In this document: one piece after another, positions 45,942 through 56,582 of the stretch
How positions within the stretch are numbered: the first letter of the stretch is position 1
Layout: each line of letters begins with the position of its first letter
DNA from: Polaromonas sp.
Lineage (GTDB): Bacteria; Pseudomonadota; Gammaproteobacteria; Burkholderiales; Burkholderiaceae_C
DNA: 64,000 nt
NCBI RefSeq assembly: GCF_010365105.1
Contig: NZ_JAAFGZ010000010.1
Span: forward strand, 62,001 to 126,000
Direction of reading: 5' to 3'
Position numbers and translations under genes: made by a program
Notes under the pieces: model-generated
Told to the model about the DNA's origin: nothing
The model's database searches: none
What the model saw: only the letters and a program-made list of their open reading frames with translations

Positions 45942-47398
45942 GACTTGTTGGCCCGTGGCAATGAGAGGCGAAACACCGCGCCGCGTGGCGTGTTGTGCGT
46001 GGCCGACAGGCTGCCGCCCATGCTGCCGGCCAGCGTCTCGCACAGGCTGAGGCCCAGGCCCAGCCCGCCTTCTCGCGTGCTGAAAAAGGGCTCAAAAATG
46101 CGCTGCAGCACGTCGGGTGCGATGCCGGGCCCGGTGTCGCTTACCTTCAAGATGCCGGAGTCGCCCTCTGTGCCCAGCTGCAAGGTCAGCTGGCGCTCTG
46201 GCGCGGGCACTTTGTCGAGTGCTTGCAGGGCGTTGGTCAGCAGGTTGTGAATCACCTGTTCCAGCGCGACCGGGTCGGCCAGCACGCGGGGTGATGCCTG
46301 CTGCCAACTGACTGTGGGCACGACGCCATGGCGGGCAAGCTCTGGCTCCAGCAGGTAAAGCGCGTTGTTGACGGCGTCTTCCAGGCTCACGCTGACGCTT
46401 TGCACCGCCATCGCGGGCCGCTCGACGGCGCGGCGCAGGCGGCCCACGACGCTGGATGCGCGGCGTGCCTGTTCGGCAGCTTGCGCCATGGCGTTGCGGG
46501 CAATGGCCAGTTCGGGCGGGTCTTCGTCCAGCAAGCGGCTGGCCGCCTGGGTGTTGGCCAGCACGGCAGTCAGGGGCTGGTTCAGCTCGTGCGCCATGCC
46601 CGCAGCCAGCTCGCCCAGGGTGTTCAGCCGCCCGACTTGGCCGAGCCGCAGCAGCTCTTCGGCACGCTGTTTTCCGGCGCGCTGGCGCAGCAGGGCGACC
46701 GTGCCCATCACCATCACGGCCACCAGCAGTGACCAGGCCAGCATCCAGGCCCAGGGCAGTTCGCCCCAGCCGACCTGGCGCAGCCCGACCACCTCAAAAG
46801 GCTGGCTGTCGGTGGCCAGGTGTTTATGAAATTCAAACCGCCAGCCGCCTTCGCCGATACGGCCAGGCTGCAATACGTAGCTTTGTTTGCCGTCGCTTAG
46901 CGTCATGCGCACGGGGCTGGTGTCAGGCGCCATCGGCCATTCGCTCCAGGGCACCACGGCGTGCAGGTCCAGTTGAATGCTGAAGCTGGTGGGCGCGGCG
47001 GCCAGTACCAGCTGGTAACGGCCACGCGCCAGGTCGGCAACTGCCAGCACGGGTCGCTGCAAGGCATGCGACAAGGCTTCGGCAGCAGCCAGGCGTTCAT
47101 CGGTCCAGGCGGCATCGCGATCACGCCGCTGCACGCCAATGATCTGCGGGTAAACCGATGGCAGGCGCTGCTCGGGTTGCGAGGCGCCGTGCGGCGGTTG
47201 AATCAGCGCCAGCATGGCCATCACGGCGTCATGCTGCACGGCGCGCTGGCTCAGCAGCCGGTGGGCAATGCGCGCGTTGGTTTCAAAATCATCACGCAAG
47301 CGGTTCAGCTCAAGCCGCGCGAGCGCCACACCCCCCAGCGCACTGATGGCCAGCCACAGGACGGCGGGGATGAAAAAGCGTTGGGGCTTGCGGGTCAT
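45938..47398 (-). CDS. FixL/DctB-type membrane sensor histidine kinase
   Basis: A 486-residue kinase with two membrane helices (about 10-28 and 225-248) around a periplasmic sensing domain, then a HisKA domain with the DctB/FixL-style box MAHELNQPLTAVLANTQAA and an ATPase domain (NLLTNALQAL, DTGPGIA, GLGLGLSL). No PAS or heme domain is seen, so it does not sense oxygen as FixL does. ATG 47398 is preferred over the open frame to 47491, which would run into a repeat element. Confidence 0.92.
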   Translation of the reverse strand: MTRKPQRFFIPAVLWLAISALGGVALARLELNRLRDDFETNARIAHRLLSQRAVQHDAVMAMLALIQPPHGASQPEQRLPSVYPQIIGVQRRDRDAAWTDERLAAAEALSHALQRPVLAVADLARGRYQLVLAAAPTSFSIQLDLHAVVPWSEWPMAPDTSPVRMTLSDGKQSYVLQPGRIGEGGWRFEFHKHLATDSQPFEVVGLRQVGWGELPWAWMLAWSLLVAVMVMGTVALLRQRAGKQRAEELLRLGQVGRLNTLGELAAGMAHELNQPLTAVLANTQAASRLLDEDPPELAIARNAMAQAAEQARRASSVVGRLRRAVERPAMAVQSVSVSLEDAVNNALYLLEPELARHGVVPTVSWQQASPRVLADPVALEQVIHNLLTNALQALDKVPAPERQLTLQLGTEGDSGILKVSDTGPGIAPDVLQRIFEPFFSTREGGLGLGLSLCETLAGSMGGSLSATHNTPRGAVFRLSLPRANKS

Positions 47399-47442
47399 GC
47401 GGCATTCTTGCACGGCCTGAATGCCGTGGCATGGCCTCTGTT

Positions 47443-47509
47443 TTGCTATTGAATAAATAGCTAAAGATGCCCTTGGAACAAGCGCAAGCACCTGATTTGA
47501 TGCAAAACC
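47443..47509 (+). repeat. Comamonad palindromic repeat between the kinase and ybeY
   Basis: TTGCTATTGAATAAATAGC with the tail GATTTGATGCAAAACC touching the ybeY stop codon. It fills most of the 111-base gap between ybeY and the kinase gene. Confidence 0.82.
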
Positions 47510-47965
47510 TCAGAGGTAGGGATTGGCAATGCCGAGTCTGGTCAGAATCTCGATTTCGCAGGCTTCCATCTCTTGCGCCTCCTCGTCGCTGGTTTCATGG
47601 TCCCAGCCCTGGGCATGCAGCGTGCCGTGCACCAGCAGGTGTGCGTAATGTGCCTGCAGGGTCTTGCCGTTTTCCTGCGCTTCCCGCGCCACCACCGGCG
47701 CGCACAGCACCAGGTCGGCGGTGACCACGGGTTCCTGCGTGTAATCGAAGGTCAGCACATTGGTCGCGTAGTCCTTGCCCCGGTAATCGCGGTTCAGCGT
47801 CTGGCCTTCTTCCTGGCCGACGATGCGCACGGTGATTTCGGCATCGCTTTGCAGCGCATGGCGGATCCAGCGGGTGACGCTGTGCCGTGGCAGGGCGGCG
47901 CGGTGCAGGGCGGCGTCGGGGAATTGTCCGAACTGCAGTGACAAACTCAGTGCATCAAGAGCCAT
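47510..47965 (-). CDS. ybeY: Endoribonuclease YbeY
   Basis: A 151-residue metal-dependent RNase that matures the 3' end of 16S rRNA and takes part in ribosome quality control. The zinc site H-x3-H-x5-H is seen in [15 protein letters not shown]. The gene overlaps phoH by 11 bases, the usual phoH-ybeY arrangement. Confidence 0.95.
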   Translation of the reverse strand: MALDALSLSLQFGQFPDAALHRAALPRHSVTRWIRHALQSDAEITVRIVGQEEGQTLNRDYRGKDYATNVLTFDYTQEPVVTADLVLCAPVVAREAQENGKTLQAHYAHLLVHGTLHAQGWDHETSDEEAQEMEACEIEILTRLGIANPYL

Positions 47966-48986
47966 TTCGGCTCCTTGCGCTTGTCCGGCGGATGGGAGTA
48001 GCTACTAAATCAATAGCGTCTTCTGCCGCTTCAACCACGGCCTTGGCATCGTCCCGGTTGCTGGGCGTCTTGTCGTAGGCGTCAACGATGCGCGCCACCA
48101 GCGGGTGGCGCACCACGTCGGCGCTGGTCAATCGGGTAATGGCGATGCCCTGCACGCGCTTGAGCACGCGTTCGGCATCGATCAGCCCGCTCATCTGCGT
48201 ACGCGGCAGATCGACCTGGCTCACGTCGCCCGTCACCACGGCCTTGCTGCCAAAACCGATCCGCGTCAAAAACATCTTCATCTGCTCGGGCGTGGTGTTT
48301 TGCGCCTCGTCCAGGATGACAAAGGCGTGGTTCAGCGTGCGGCCACGCATGAAGGCCAGCGGCGCAATCTCGATCTGCTGGCGCTCGAAGGCTTTTTGCA
48401 CCCGCTCAAAACCCATCAGCTCGTGCAGCGCGTCATACAGCGGCCGCAAATACGGATCGACCTTTTGCGCCATGTCGCCGGGCAAAAAGCCCAGACGCTC
48501 GCCAGCCTCGACCGCCGGGCGCGTCAGGACAATGCGCTGCACCGTGCTGCGTTCCAGCGCATCGACCGCGCAGGCCACGGCCAGATAGGTCTTGCCGGTG
48601 CCGGCCGGGCCAATGCCGAAGGTGATGTCATGTGCGGCAATGTTTTCCAGGTAGGTACCCTGGTTGACGGTGCGCGCGCGCAGATCGGCGCGGCGCGTCG
48701 TCAGCGTGATGCCGCCCTCTAGCGTGTTGAGCGCCATGTCGCCGGCCAGCATCAGTTGCACGGTTTCAGGCTCGATCGGCCGCTGGGCAATTTCATACAG
48801 CGCCTGCAGCACTTCCAGCGCCTGGGTCGCGCGCAGCTTGGTGCCGTCGATCTTGAACTGCTCGAAGCGGTGCGCAATCGTCACCTGCAGGCCCGCCTCG
48901 ATGGTGCGGATGTGGATGTCCATGGGTCCGCACAGATTGGCCATGCGGGTGTTGTTGGGCGGCGTGAAGGTGTGGCGAAGCATCAA
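47955..48986 (-). CDS. phoH: PhoH-family ATPase (YbeZ)
   Basis: A 343-residue cytoplasmic ATPase of the PhoH/YbeZ family, which works with YbeY in RNA metabolism. Walker A is GPAGTGKT and Walker B VILDEAQN. The C-terminal end (about residues 325-343) is coded partly by a stretch resembling the dispersed repeat (AGCTACTAAATCAATAGC at 47999-48016), so the tail ([10 protein letters not shown]) may be a later addition. ATG 48983 is an alternative start. Confidence 0.93.
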   Translation of the reverse strand: MMLRHTFTPPNNTRMANLCGPMDIHIRTIEAGLQVTIAHRFEQFKIDGTKLRATQALEVLQALYEIAQRPIEPETVQLMLAGDMALNTLEGGITLTTRRADLRARTVNQGTYLENIAAHDITFGIGPAGTGKTYLAVACAVDALERSTVQRIVLTRPAVEAGERLGFLPGDMAQKVDPYLRPLYDALHELMGFERVQKAFERQQIEIAPLAFMRGRTLNHAFVILDEAQNTTPEQMKMFLTRIGFGSKAVVTGDVSQVDLPRTQMSGLIDAERVLKRVQGIAITRLTSADVVRHPLVARIVDAYDKTPSNRDDAKAVVEAAEDAIDLVATPIRRTSARSRNGS

Positions 48987-49077
48987 GGTCGGGGTTTCCT
49001 AAAGCAGTCAAAACAGGGCGGCAAAACGCGATTGTCTGCCTAAATCCGTGTCACTGGCCGGCTGCTAAGATTTGCCC

Positions 49078-49650
49078 ATGATAGGAAGACTCACTGGCCA
49101 ATTGGCCGAAAAAAATCCCCCCGAAATCCTGGTGGACTGCCACGGTGTCGGCTACGAAGTGCTGGTACCCATGAGCACCTTCTACAACCTGCCGGGACTG
49201 GGCGAGAAGGTCAGCCTGCACACCCATTTCATCGTGCGAGAGGATGCGCAACTGCTGTATGGCTTTGGCACCACTGCCGAGCGCGCCGCGTTTCGCCTGC
49301 TGATCAAGATCACCGGCATTGGTCCGCGCATGGCGCTCAGCGTGCTCAGCGGCATGAGCGTGGCTGACCTGGCGCAGGCGGTGACCCTGCAAGAAACCGG
49401 CCGCATCATCAAGGTGCCCGGTATCGGCAAGAAAACCGCCGAGCGGCTGCTGCTGGAGTTGAAAGGCAAGCTCGGTGCCGACATCGGTGCGCATGTCAGC
49501 GTGACCAATGAGGCGCAACTCGACATCCTGCAGGCGCTGGTCGCGCTGGGCTACAGCGACAAGGACGCCGCGTCGGCGCTGAAAGCCCTGCCGCAGGACG
49601 TGGGCGTGAGCGATGGCATCAAGCTGGCGCTGAAGAGCCTTGGGAAATAA
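49078..49650 (+). CDS. ruvA: Holliday junction DNA helicase subunit RuvA
   Basis: A 190-residue protein that binds four-way junctions as a tetramer and recruits RuvB. The OB fold at the N-terminus (MIGRLTGQL...VGYEV), two helix-hairpin-helix motifs ([10 protein letters not shown] and [13 protein letters not shown]) and the mobile C-terminal domain III are all present. The partner ruvB is 722 bases downstream with a toxin-antitoxin pair between them. ruvC is not in the window. Confidence 0.96.
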   Translation: MIGRLTGQLAEKNPPEILVDCHGVGYEVLVPMSTFYNLPGLGEKVSLHTHFIVREDAQLLYGFGTTAERAAFRLLIKITGIGPRMALSVLSGMSVADLAQAVTLQETGRIIKVPGIGKKTAERLLLELKGKLGADIGAHVSVTNEAQLDILQALVALGYSDKDAASALKALPQDVGVSDGIKLALKSLGK

Positions 49651-49668
49651 ATCCGGCCGGTCAGCTTG

Positions 49669-49700
49669 ATCCAATTTCGATTGGATTGGTTAAACTAACC
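49669..49700 (+). promoter_or_regulatory. Two palindromes before the VapB-type antitoxin
   Basis: ATCCAAT-TTCG-ATTGGAT (49669-49686) and GGTTA-AAC-TAACC (49688-49700) lie between ruvA and the antitoxin gene. Their positions suit autorepression by the antitoxin. The first could also act as a hairpin in a ruvA-ruvB readthrough transcript. Confidence 0.6.
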
Positions 49701-49725
49701 CGACTTAGTCCAGCAGGAGTCTTTG

Positions 49726-49977
49726 ATGCAAACCGTCAACATCCACGAAGCCAAAACCCATTTGTCGCGGCTGGTCGAGCGGGCTTCCAAGGGCGAATCC
49801 TTCATCATTGCCAAGGCCGGCAAGCCGATGGTGCGGGTCGTGCCGATCGAACCCGAAACGCCACACATTCCGCAGCGTCTGGGGTTCATGAAAGGCAAGG
49901 GCAAAATTCCTGAAGATTTCGACACGATGTACGCCAAGGAAATCGAAGACCTGTTCAATGGCGATGACACGCTTTGA
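49726..49977 (+). CDS. Phd/YefM-type antitoxin
   Basis: An 83-residue antitoxin. The first part (VNIHEAKTHLSRLVERASKGE) and the SFIIAKAGKPMVRVVP strand are typical of the Phd/YefM fold that binds DNA; the acidic tail (about 60-83) should wrap the toxin. ATG 49726 follows CAGGAG; a TTG one codon earlier is not needed. The stop overlaps the toxin start by four bases. Confidence 0.9.
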   Translation: MQTVNIHEAKTHLSRLVERASKGESFIIAKAGKPMVRVVPIEPETPHIPQRLGFMKGKGKIPEDFDTMYAKEIEDLFNGDDTL

Positions 49978-50366
49978 GCCAGCGCCTTTTGCTCGACACC
50001 CACTTGCTGCTATGGGCGGCCCTGTTTCCGGAGCGCCTGCCTGAACAAGCAGACCGGCTGATGCGTGATACGGCAAACACGCTGTATTTCAGCACCGTCA
50101 GCATTTGGGAAATCAGCATCAAGCTGAGCCGGCCACGCAAGGATCTGGCGATTGATGTCCAGGAGTGGCGAGCCGGCATGCTGCACAACGGCTACCAGGA
50201 ACTGGTGATCATTTCCCTGCACGCCATGGACGTGCGCAACCTTCCCGATATTCACAAAGACCCTTTCGACCGCCTGCTGCTGGCCCAGGCGATGCGCGAA
50301 GACCTGACGCTGGTCACGGCCGATGCCCTGCTGGCCAGCTACCCCGGCCCCATCTTGAAGGTCTGA
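49974..50366 (+). CDS. VapC-type PIN-domain toxin ribonuclease
   Basis: A 130-residue PIN-domain RNase. The acidic residues of the active site are all visible: Asp8 (LLLDTHLLLW), Glu in SIWEISIK, Asp in DPFDRLLLAQA and Asp in VTADALL, so it should be active. It starts at TTG 49974, overlapping the antitoxin stop (TTGA); the weak start codon would keep toxin level low. ruvB begins only six bases after its stop, which makes readthrough to ruvB likely. Confidence 0.9.
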   Translation: MSQRLLLDTHLLLWAALFPERLPEQADRLMRDTANTLYFSTVSIWEISIKLSRPRKDLAIDVQEWRAGMLHNGYQELVIISLHAMDVRNLPDIHKDPFDRLLLAQAMREDLTLVTADALLASYPGPILKV

Positions 50367-50372
50367 AACACC

Positions 50373-51443
<1,071 letters not shown>

Positions 51444-51492
51444 ATGAAATCGGGTGGCGCTTGATTCCTGCCTCCCATAAACTCTGGGCGGC

Positions 51493-52788
51493 TTAAACGC
51501 CGCCGTCGGTCATCCGGTACCAGCCGATCACCGCCGAGACGTACAGGCGCCTCAGTCCGTAAAGCGGGAAGGGCTTGATGACCGACGGCGCAACCGGCAG
51601 CGCCCGCTTGTCGCCGCTGGTGATGTATTCGGCCAACGCCTGGCCCATGCGCGTTTGCAACCCCACGCCTCGTCCCTGGCAGCCGATGTCGATCAGCAAG
51701 CCCGGCGCCGGTTCGTGCAGATGCGGCAGGTAGTCGCGGGTGATGGCGACATGCCCGCACCAGCGGTAATCAATGGGAATGCCGGCTGCCTGCGGGAACA
51801 GCTTGCCAATCACGTTTTCCAGATGCGACCAGTCTGCGGGCTGAGTGGAGTCGGGTTCCCGGAAGGTACCGCGTCCTCCCATCAACAAGCGGCCACTGTG
51901 GTCGATGCGGTAATACAGCAGCAGGTTTCGAGCATCCGACGACACATGGCCTTCGGGCAGGATGCTTTTTCGCACTGCTTCGGGCAGCGGCTCGGTCGCG
52001 ACCTGGAAGGAGTTGGCGTTGATGATCGACTTGGCCAGTTGCGGGCACAGCCCGTCGGTGTAGCCGTTGGTGCACAGCACCACGCGCTCGGCGCTGACAG
52101 TGGCGCCGCCTGCGGTCACCACCTTCCACTGGCCCTTGTCATGCTGCAGTTGCGTCGCCGGGCTGTCGGTGTGAATGACCACGCCGGCAGCAATGGCCGC
52201 ACGCGCCAGGCCACGCACGTAGCTCAGTGGTTGCACCCCGCCGCCGCGCGGGTCCATCCAGCCACCCAGGTATTTGTCGGTGCCCAGCAGCCGGGCGGTT
52301 TCGGCCCGATCCAGCAGCTTTGCGCCGACGCCCTGCGCGCTCCAGTCGCGCACGCGCCGCTCGGCCATCTTGAGCGCGGCCGGCGTGTGTGCGCCTTGAA
52401 TCCAGCCACGGCGCACCTGCGGCACGTCCATCTGGTGCTTGTCGATCAGGTTGAACACGGCATCGACCGTACTGGCAGCAAAATCGACCAGGCGCTGCCC
52501 TTTCTCGCGTCCGAACATCGCCATCAGCTCGCTCGGGTCGAACTTCATCCCTGGAATGACTTGTCCGCCATTGCGGCCGGAGCCGCCGAAACCGATGTCG
52601 CGCGCTTCCAGTACCACGACACGAACGCCGCGTTCCGCCAGGTGCAGCGCCGTGCTCAAGCCGCAGTAGCCCGCCCCGATGACGACCACGTCGGCTTTGG
52701 TATCGCTTTGCAGCGGTGTGGTGTCAGGCGCGGGCGCTGCCGTGGCGGCCCACAGGGACGGACTCAGGGGAAAGAATTCCTGTGACAT
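51493..52788 (-). CDS. FAD-dependent amine oxidase, gamma-glutamylputrescine oxidase-like
   Basis: A 431-residue flavoenzyme of the DAO family. The FAD-binding motif VVVIGAGYCGLSTALHLAERGV and the GFGGSGRNGGQV stretch are typical of PuuB and related amine oxidases. The family oxidises a substrate amine to imine with release of ammonia and hydrogen peroxide. It lies behind a polar amino acid ABC transporter and an XRE-cupin regulator, all on one strand. So the likely role is use of an imported amino compound such as a polyamine derivative. Confidence 0.9.
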   Translation of the reverse strand: MSQEFFPLSPSLWAATAAPAPDTTPLQSDTKADVVVIGAGYCGLSTALHLAERGVRVVVLEARDIGFGGSGRNGGQVIPGMKFDPSELMAMFGREKGQRLVDFAASTVDAVFNLIDKHQMDVPQVRRGWIQGAHTPAALKMAERRVRDWSAQGVGAKLLDRAETARLLGTDKYLGGWMDPRGGGVQPLSYVRGLARAAIAAGVVIHTDSPATQLQHDKGQWKVVTAGGATVSAERVVLCTNGYTDGLCPQLAKSIINANSFQVATEPLPEAVRKSILPEGHVSSDARNLLLYYRIDHSGRLLMGGRGTFREPDSTQPADWSHLENVIGKLFPQAAGIPIDYRWCGHVAITRDYLPHLHEPAPGLLIDIGCQGRGVGLQTRMGQALAEYITSGDKRALPVAPSVIKPFPLYGLRRLYVSAVIGWYRMTDGGV

Positions 52789-52797
52789 TTTGGTGCT

Positions 52798-53529
52798 TTA
52801 CATGGGGTGGAGAACACGCCGCAGGAAGTCCTGCGTACGTGGGTTTTGCGGGTTGTTGAGCACCTCTTTTGACGGGCCTTGCTCGACGATGATGCCGCCG
52901 TCGATGAAAATCACCCGGTCGGCCACTTCACGGGCGAACTGCATCTCGTGGGTGACCACGACCATGGTCATGCCGGCTTCGGCCAGCTTGCGCATCACGC
53001 CCAGCACTTCGCCCACCAGTTCAGGGTCGAGTGCCGACGTGGGCTCGTCAAACAGAATCGCTTCAGGCTGCATGGCAAGGGCGCGCGCTATCGCGACACG
53101 TTGTTGCTGGCCGCCTGACAGTTGCGGTGGATGCGCACTTTCCTTTTCCGCAAGTCCCACGCTGGCAAGCAGTTCGCGGGCCCGCGCGATGGCGGTTTCG
53201 CGCTTTTCGCCCTTGACGTAGACCGGCCCCTCAATCACGTTTTCAAGCACCGTGCGGTGCGGAAACAGATTAAAGCGCTGAAACACCATCGCCACCTCGG
53301 TGCGGATGGCCTTGATGGAGGCAGACTGATTGTCCACGCGCTGGCCGTGAATCTCGACGCTGCCGCCGCTGTAGCTTTCCAGCCCGTTGATGCAGCGCAG
53401 GATGGTTGATTTGCCCGAGCCTGAAGGCCCGATGATGCACACCACCTCGCCTTTGGAAACGCTGGCATTGATGCCCTTGAGAACCTGGTGCGTTCCATAG
53501 AATTTTTGCAGCTCGCGTATTTCAATCAT
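52798..53529 (-). CDS. Polar amino acid ABC transporter ATPase
   Basis: A 243-residue ATPase of the GlnQ/HisP type. Walker [10 protein letters not shown], signature [15 protein letters not shown] and Walker [15 protein letters not shown] are intact. It overlaps the permease gene by four bases and lies nine bases ahead of the oxidase gene. Confidence 0.95.
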   Translation of the reverse strand: MIEIRELQKFYGTHQVLKGINASVSKGEVVCIIGPSGSGKSTILRCINGLESYSGGSVEIHGQRVDNQSASIKAIRTEVAMVFQRFNLFPHRTVLENVIEGPVYVKGEKRETAIARARELLASVGLAEKESAHPPQLSGGQQQRVAIARALAMQPEAILFDEPTSALDPELVGEVLGVMRKLAEAGMTMVVVTHEMQFAREVADRVIFIDGGIIVEQGPSKEVLNNPQNPRTQDFLRRVLHPM

Positions 53530-54176
53530 TTCCTGTTCTTCTTTTCAAGATGGCGCACCAGCAGGATCAGTGGGACGCACATGACCAGGTAAATCAGCGC
53601 GACCAGCGTGAACACGGTCGCGTTCTGGAAAGTGGAGGTGGCGATCAGTTTGCCCTGCAGCGCCAGTTCAGCCACGGTAATCGTCGAGGCTTGCGACGAG
53701 TCCTTGAGCATCATGATCATGATGTTGCCGTAGGGCGGGAGCACGATCTTGACGGCCTGGGGCAATACCACCCGCCGCATCATCAGCCCCCAGCCCATGC
53801 CCATGGCCCTGGCCGCTTCCAGCTGGCCGGGATCCACTGCTTCAATGCCTGCGCGGAAGTTCTCGGCCTGGTAAGCCGAGTAGGCGATGCCCAGTCCAAG
53901 AATGCCGGCCTGCAGCGCCGAGAGCGAGATGCCTACGTCAGGCATGACGAAGTACAGGAAAAACAAAATCACGATGATCGGAATACCGCGCAGCAGATTG
54001 ATGATGGCGGCGCTCAGATTGGCCAGCAAAGGAATACCGGACACCCGCATGATGGCCCACACCAGGCCCAGGACGGTCGACAGCAGCAGGGAGCCCAGCG
54101 TTACCAAAATGGTAAGCCAGGCACCCTGTAGCAAGATGGGCATGAACTCCAGGGCATGGTGCAGGAACTGAAGCAT
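53526..54176 (-). CDS. Polar amino acid ABC transporter permease
   Basis: A 216-residue HisM/GlnP-type permease with about five helices and the EAA loop ([27 protein letters not shown], with EAARAMG). One permease is enough for a homodimer. It comes between the binding protein and ATPase genes in the same operon. Confidence 0.94.
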   Translation of the reverse strand: MLQFLHHALEFMPILLQGAWLTILVTLGSLLLSTVLGLVWAIMRVSGIPLLANLSAAIINLLRGIPIIVILFFLYFVMPDVGISLSALQAGILGLGIAYSAYQAENFRAGIEAVDPGQLEAARAMGMGWGLMMRRVVLPQAVKIVLPPYGNIMIMMLKDSSQASTITVAELALQGKLIATSTFQNATVFTLVALIYLVMCVPLILLVRHLEKKNRK

Positions 54177-54221
54177 AGGTAGTCTTTTTCGGTAAGTAGC
54201 GCTTTAGGGTTCAGCCGGGAC

Positions 54222-54974
54222 TCACAGGCCCCACTTTTTCAGGATGCCGTCGATCACGCCATTGGCCTTGAGTTTGGTCAGCGCTGCATTGATCTTGCCC
54301 ATCAGTTCGGTGTCACCTTTGCGGGTGGCCATGCCGATGCTGTTCACCATGGTCGGCTTGAAGGTCGTGACCATGCGCAGGTTGGGAAACTGGCCCTTGG
54401 CGACGGCAAAGGCAGCGATGGGGTAGTCCAGAACGCCCGCGTCGATACGGCCTGCATTGGCATCGCGCATCAGGTCAGAGGTTGTTTCGTAGAGCTTGAC
54501 CTCGGAAAACAGGCCGCTTTTTTGCAGCGGATCGACGAAAGCGGTCCCAACCTGCACCCCCACCCGTTTGCCCTTGAGATCGGCCATGTTCTGATAGGCG
54601 ACTGTGTCCTGCTTCAGCACGACGACACCCTCGCCGTAGCTGTAGATGGGCAAGGAAAAGTCCACCACCTCCTGGCGTGTGGGCGTGATGAACATCGCTG
54701 CGGAGATCATGTCGATGCGCTTGGACGTCAGCGAGGAGATCAAGGCTGAAAACTGCATGGGCTCGATCTGCACCCCGAAGCCGGCTTCCTTGCCTACCGC
54801 ATTGACGATGTCAACCATCACACCGTCAATGGTGTTGGTCTTGGTGTCCAGGAAGGTGAACGGCGTGCCTGTTGGCGTGGAGCCGACCTTCAAAACCGTC
54901 TGAGCCGAGGCGGTGCCGGCCATGGACAGCGTAAAGGTCACAAAAAGAGCCGATGCAAGCGTTGCGAGTTTCAT
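54222..54974 (-). CDS. Polar amino acid ABC transporter binding protein
   Basis: A 250-residue periplasmic solute-binding protein of family 3. The signal peptide ends near GTASAQ (about residue 25), and the domain carries PFTFLD and the GKRVGVQVGTAF hinge region. ATG 54974 gives the right signal peptide; the frame is open to 55136 without family resemblance. Ligand unknown, probably a polar amino acid or small amine. Confidence 0.94.
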   Translation of the reverse strand: MKLATLASALFVTFTLSMAGTASAQTVLKVGSTPTGTPFTFLDTKTNTIDGVMVDIVNAVGKEAGFGVQIEPMQFSALISSLTSKRIDMISAAMFITPTRQEVVDFSLPIYSYGEGVVVLKQDTVAYQNMADLKGKRVGVQVGTAFVDPLQKSGLFSEVKLYETTSDLMRDANAGRIDAGVLDYPIAAFAVAKGQFPNLRMVTTFKPTMVNSIGMATRKGDTELMGKINAALTKLKANGVIDGILKKWGL

Positions 54975-55072
54975 GGTGCGTTTCCTTTTTTCAGTCAGAT
55001 AAAAAATCATGCCGCTGTTGCAAGGGGGCCAGACCTGGCGGCGTTTCATGGGGTGGCCGTAAGAGTTGTCGG

Positions 55073-55753
55073 CTACTTCAGCGCGCGGGAAATAGCCCAG
55101 AGCACTGTGGTGACCGAGGGACCTGGGTTGCGCCACCGGCGCGGTGTTACGCCGTCATAGCAAAAGCTGTCGCCGCCCCGCAGACGGTAAAGGTGGTCCT
55201 GGATGAACAGTTCAAGCTGGCCTTCGACCACATAGCCGACCTGCTCGCCTTTGTGGGTGAAAAACAGCGCATCGCCTGTTGAGCCGCCCGGTTCAATCAC
55301 GGCCCGGTAGAGTTCAACGCCACCGGTCGAACCCGGCGGCGTCAGCTTTTCCTTGTGGATGCCCTTGTCGCCCAAATCAATGCGCTGGTGCTTGCCGGCG
55401 CGTACCACTGCACGCTCCGATGCGCCTTCGTTCTGGTCGTGCTGGGTGTTTCGGATGAGTGTTTCCAGCGGCAATTGCAACTCGTTGGACAGCGCTTCAA
55501 GCGTTCGCAGCGAAATCGAGCGCAATCCGCGTTCAATCTGGCTGAGCAGGCTGACTGAAATGCCGCAACCCTGGGCGACCTGTTGCAGGGGCCGTCCCAG
55601 CGCTTTTCTGCGGTGGCGCACCTGCTCTCCCAGCCAGAGGTCAATCACGGAATTGATCCGCTGCGCAGGAAACGCAGGAGATACAGGCGTAGCTTTCCAT
55701 GGCTCGATTTGTTCGGCTGGGGCTTCGGCAGTGGGGGAAGGGGGCTGACTCAT
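55073..55753 (-). CDS. XRE-cupin transcriptional regulator (PuuR-like)
   Basis: A 226-residue regulator with a helix-turn-helix at about 45-100 (LQQVAQGCGISVSLLSQIERGLRSIS) and a cupin domain at about 140-222 (HKGEQVGYVVEGQLELFI) that should bind a small ligand. This pattern fits PuuR and other repressors of polyamine or amino acid use. It stands first in the operon that leads to the transporter and the oxidase. An AT-rich palindrome lies 32-50 bases upstream. Confidence 0.92.
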   Translation of the reverse strand: MSQPPSPTAEAPAEQIEPWKATPVSPAFPAQRINSVIDLWLGEQVRHRRKALGRPLQQVAQGCGISVSLLSQIERGLRSISLRTLEALSNELQLPLETLIRNTQHDQNEGASERAVVRAGKHQRIDLGDKGIHKEKLTPPGSTGGVELYRAVIEPGGSTGDALFFTHKGEQVGYVVEGQLELFIQDHLYRLRGGDSFCYDGVTPRRWRNPGPSVTTVLWAISRALK

Positions 55754-56231
55754 GTCTATGGGCGTAGCGTGTTAAATTTTCACTTATGTGTAATTTTTAC
55801 ATAGCAATTGTTGCGCCAGTCTAGACAGGAGTGACTCGACTTCCATTAGGGCGAACCCTTGCCATGCATTGGGATGGCCTTGTCTTGTCGAAATTTCCCA
55901 AGTAAAGGGAAGATTTTTTCCAGCTACCTGCCCGGAAGGAAGTGCATGCAGTTGCGGATGAGTTTTTTTGGGCGGAACCTCAGTGAAACGATCAGGCTTG
56001 TTGCTATGCACACTGATGGTGCAGGCTGAACGGGATGTGCCCCTTTTTTGCCACAGGTATCTTGTGATGGACTTCCAAGCCCTTATGGTCGGGCTGCACG
56101 TTTTCTGTTGTACACGACCGGCCAGCGCCAGTTCATTCCAGCGGTCATGATGCAGAAAGAGATCCGGATTTTTGTTCCATGAGACGGCAAGGCAAGGCAA
56201 TGCACGGCGTTGCGCCCATGTGCGGATCGGA
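55754..56231. other. 478-base gap; AT-richer, no clear gene
   Basis: The first part holds TATGT-GTAATTTTT-ACATA (55785-55803), a possible operator of the XRE-cupin regulator. The rest is less GC-rich than its surroundings. A 155-codon open frame crosses it on the minus strand (55784-56251), but it lacks any recognisable domain and its composition does not look coding. It could be a relic of a lost gene. Confidence 0.45.
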
Positions 56232-56582
56232 TCACCAGTTCTGCCGGACATATGCCGGCCGAATCCGCATTTTTTTCACGATCCCGGACGGTGCGAACAG
56301 AATGACGAATTCGGCATTCTTCGGCTCGCTCCTCAGTGGATTGCTTCGGTAAACCCAGACCTCATAGGCGCTGTCGAACCGGACCACTGTGGCCGGGCCA
56401 AGCGCCGCCACCACATCTGCTTTGCGGGACTGGCCAATCACGACTGCCCCGCTCGCGGCCTGCATCGACAGGCCGGAATCACGAAACGGGCCGGTCGTGC
56501 CCGCAGGGCCGAACGGCCCGGCGCAACCGGCCAGCCACAGGCACACGGTCAACAGCCAAGGCAGCACGGAGCCAACCCTCAT
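56232..56582 (-). CDS. Small lipoprotein with SmpA/OmlA-like fold
   Basis: A 116-residue lipoprotein. The signal peptide ends in LWLAGC (Cys at about 20). The mature part (IGQSRKADVVAALGPATVVRFDSAYEVWVYR ... FVILFAPSGIVKKMRI) looks like the SmpA/OmlA/BamE fold, but the copy is too different to be BamE itself. It overlaps the start region of the upstream gene by four bases (56579-56582), so the two form an operon. Function unknown. Confidence 0.78.
   Translation of the reverse strand: MRVGSVLPWLLTVCLWLAGCAGPFGPAGTTGPFRDSGLSMQAASGAVVIGQSRKADVVAALGPATVVRFDSAYEVWVYRSNPLRSEPKNAEFVILFAPSGIVKKMRIRPAYVRQNW

Noticed and set aside
55784..56251. 155-codon minus-strand frame as a real gene
   Set aside because: No recognisable motif and poor codon pattern; described as an empty gap instead.
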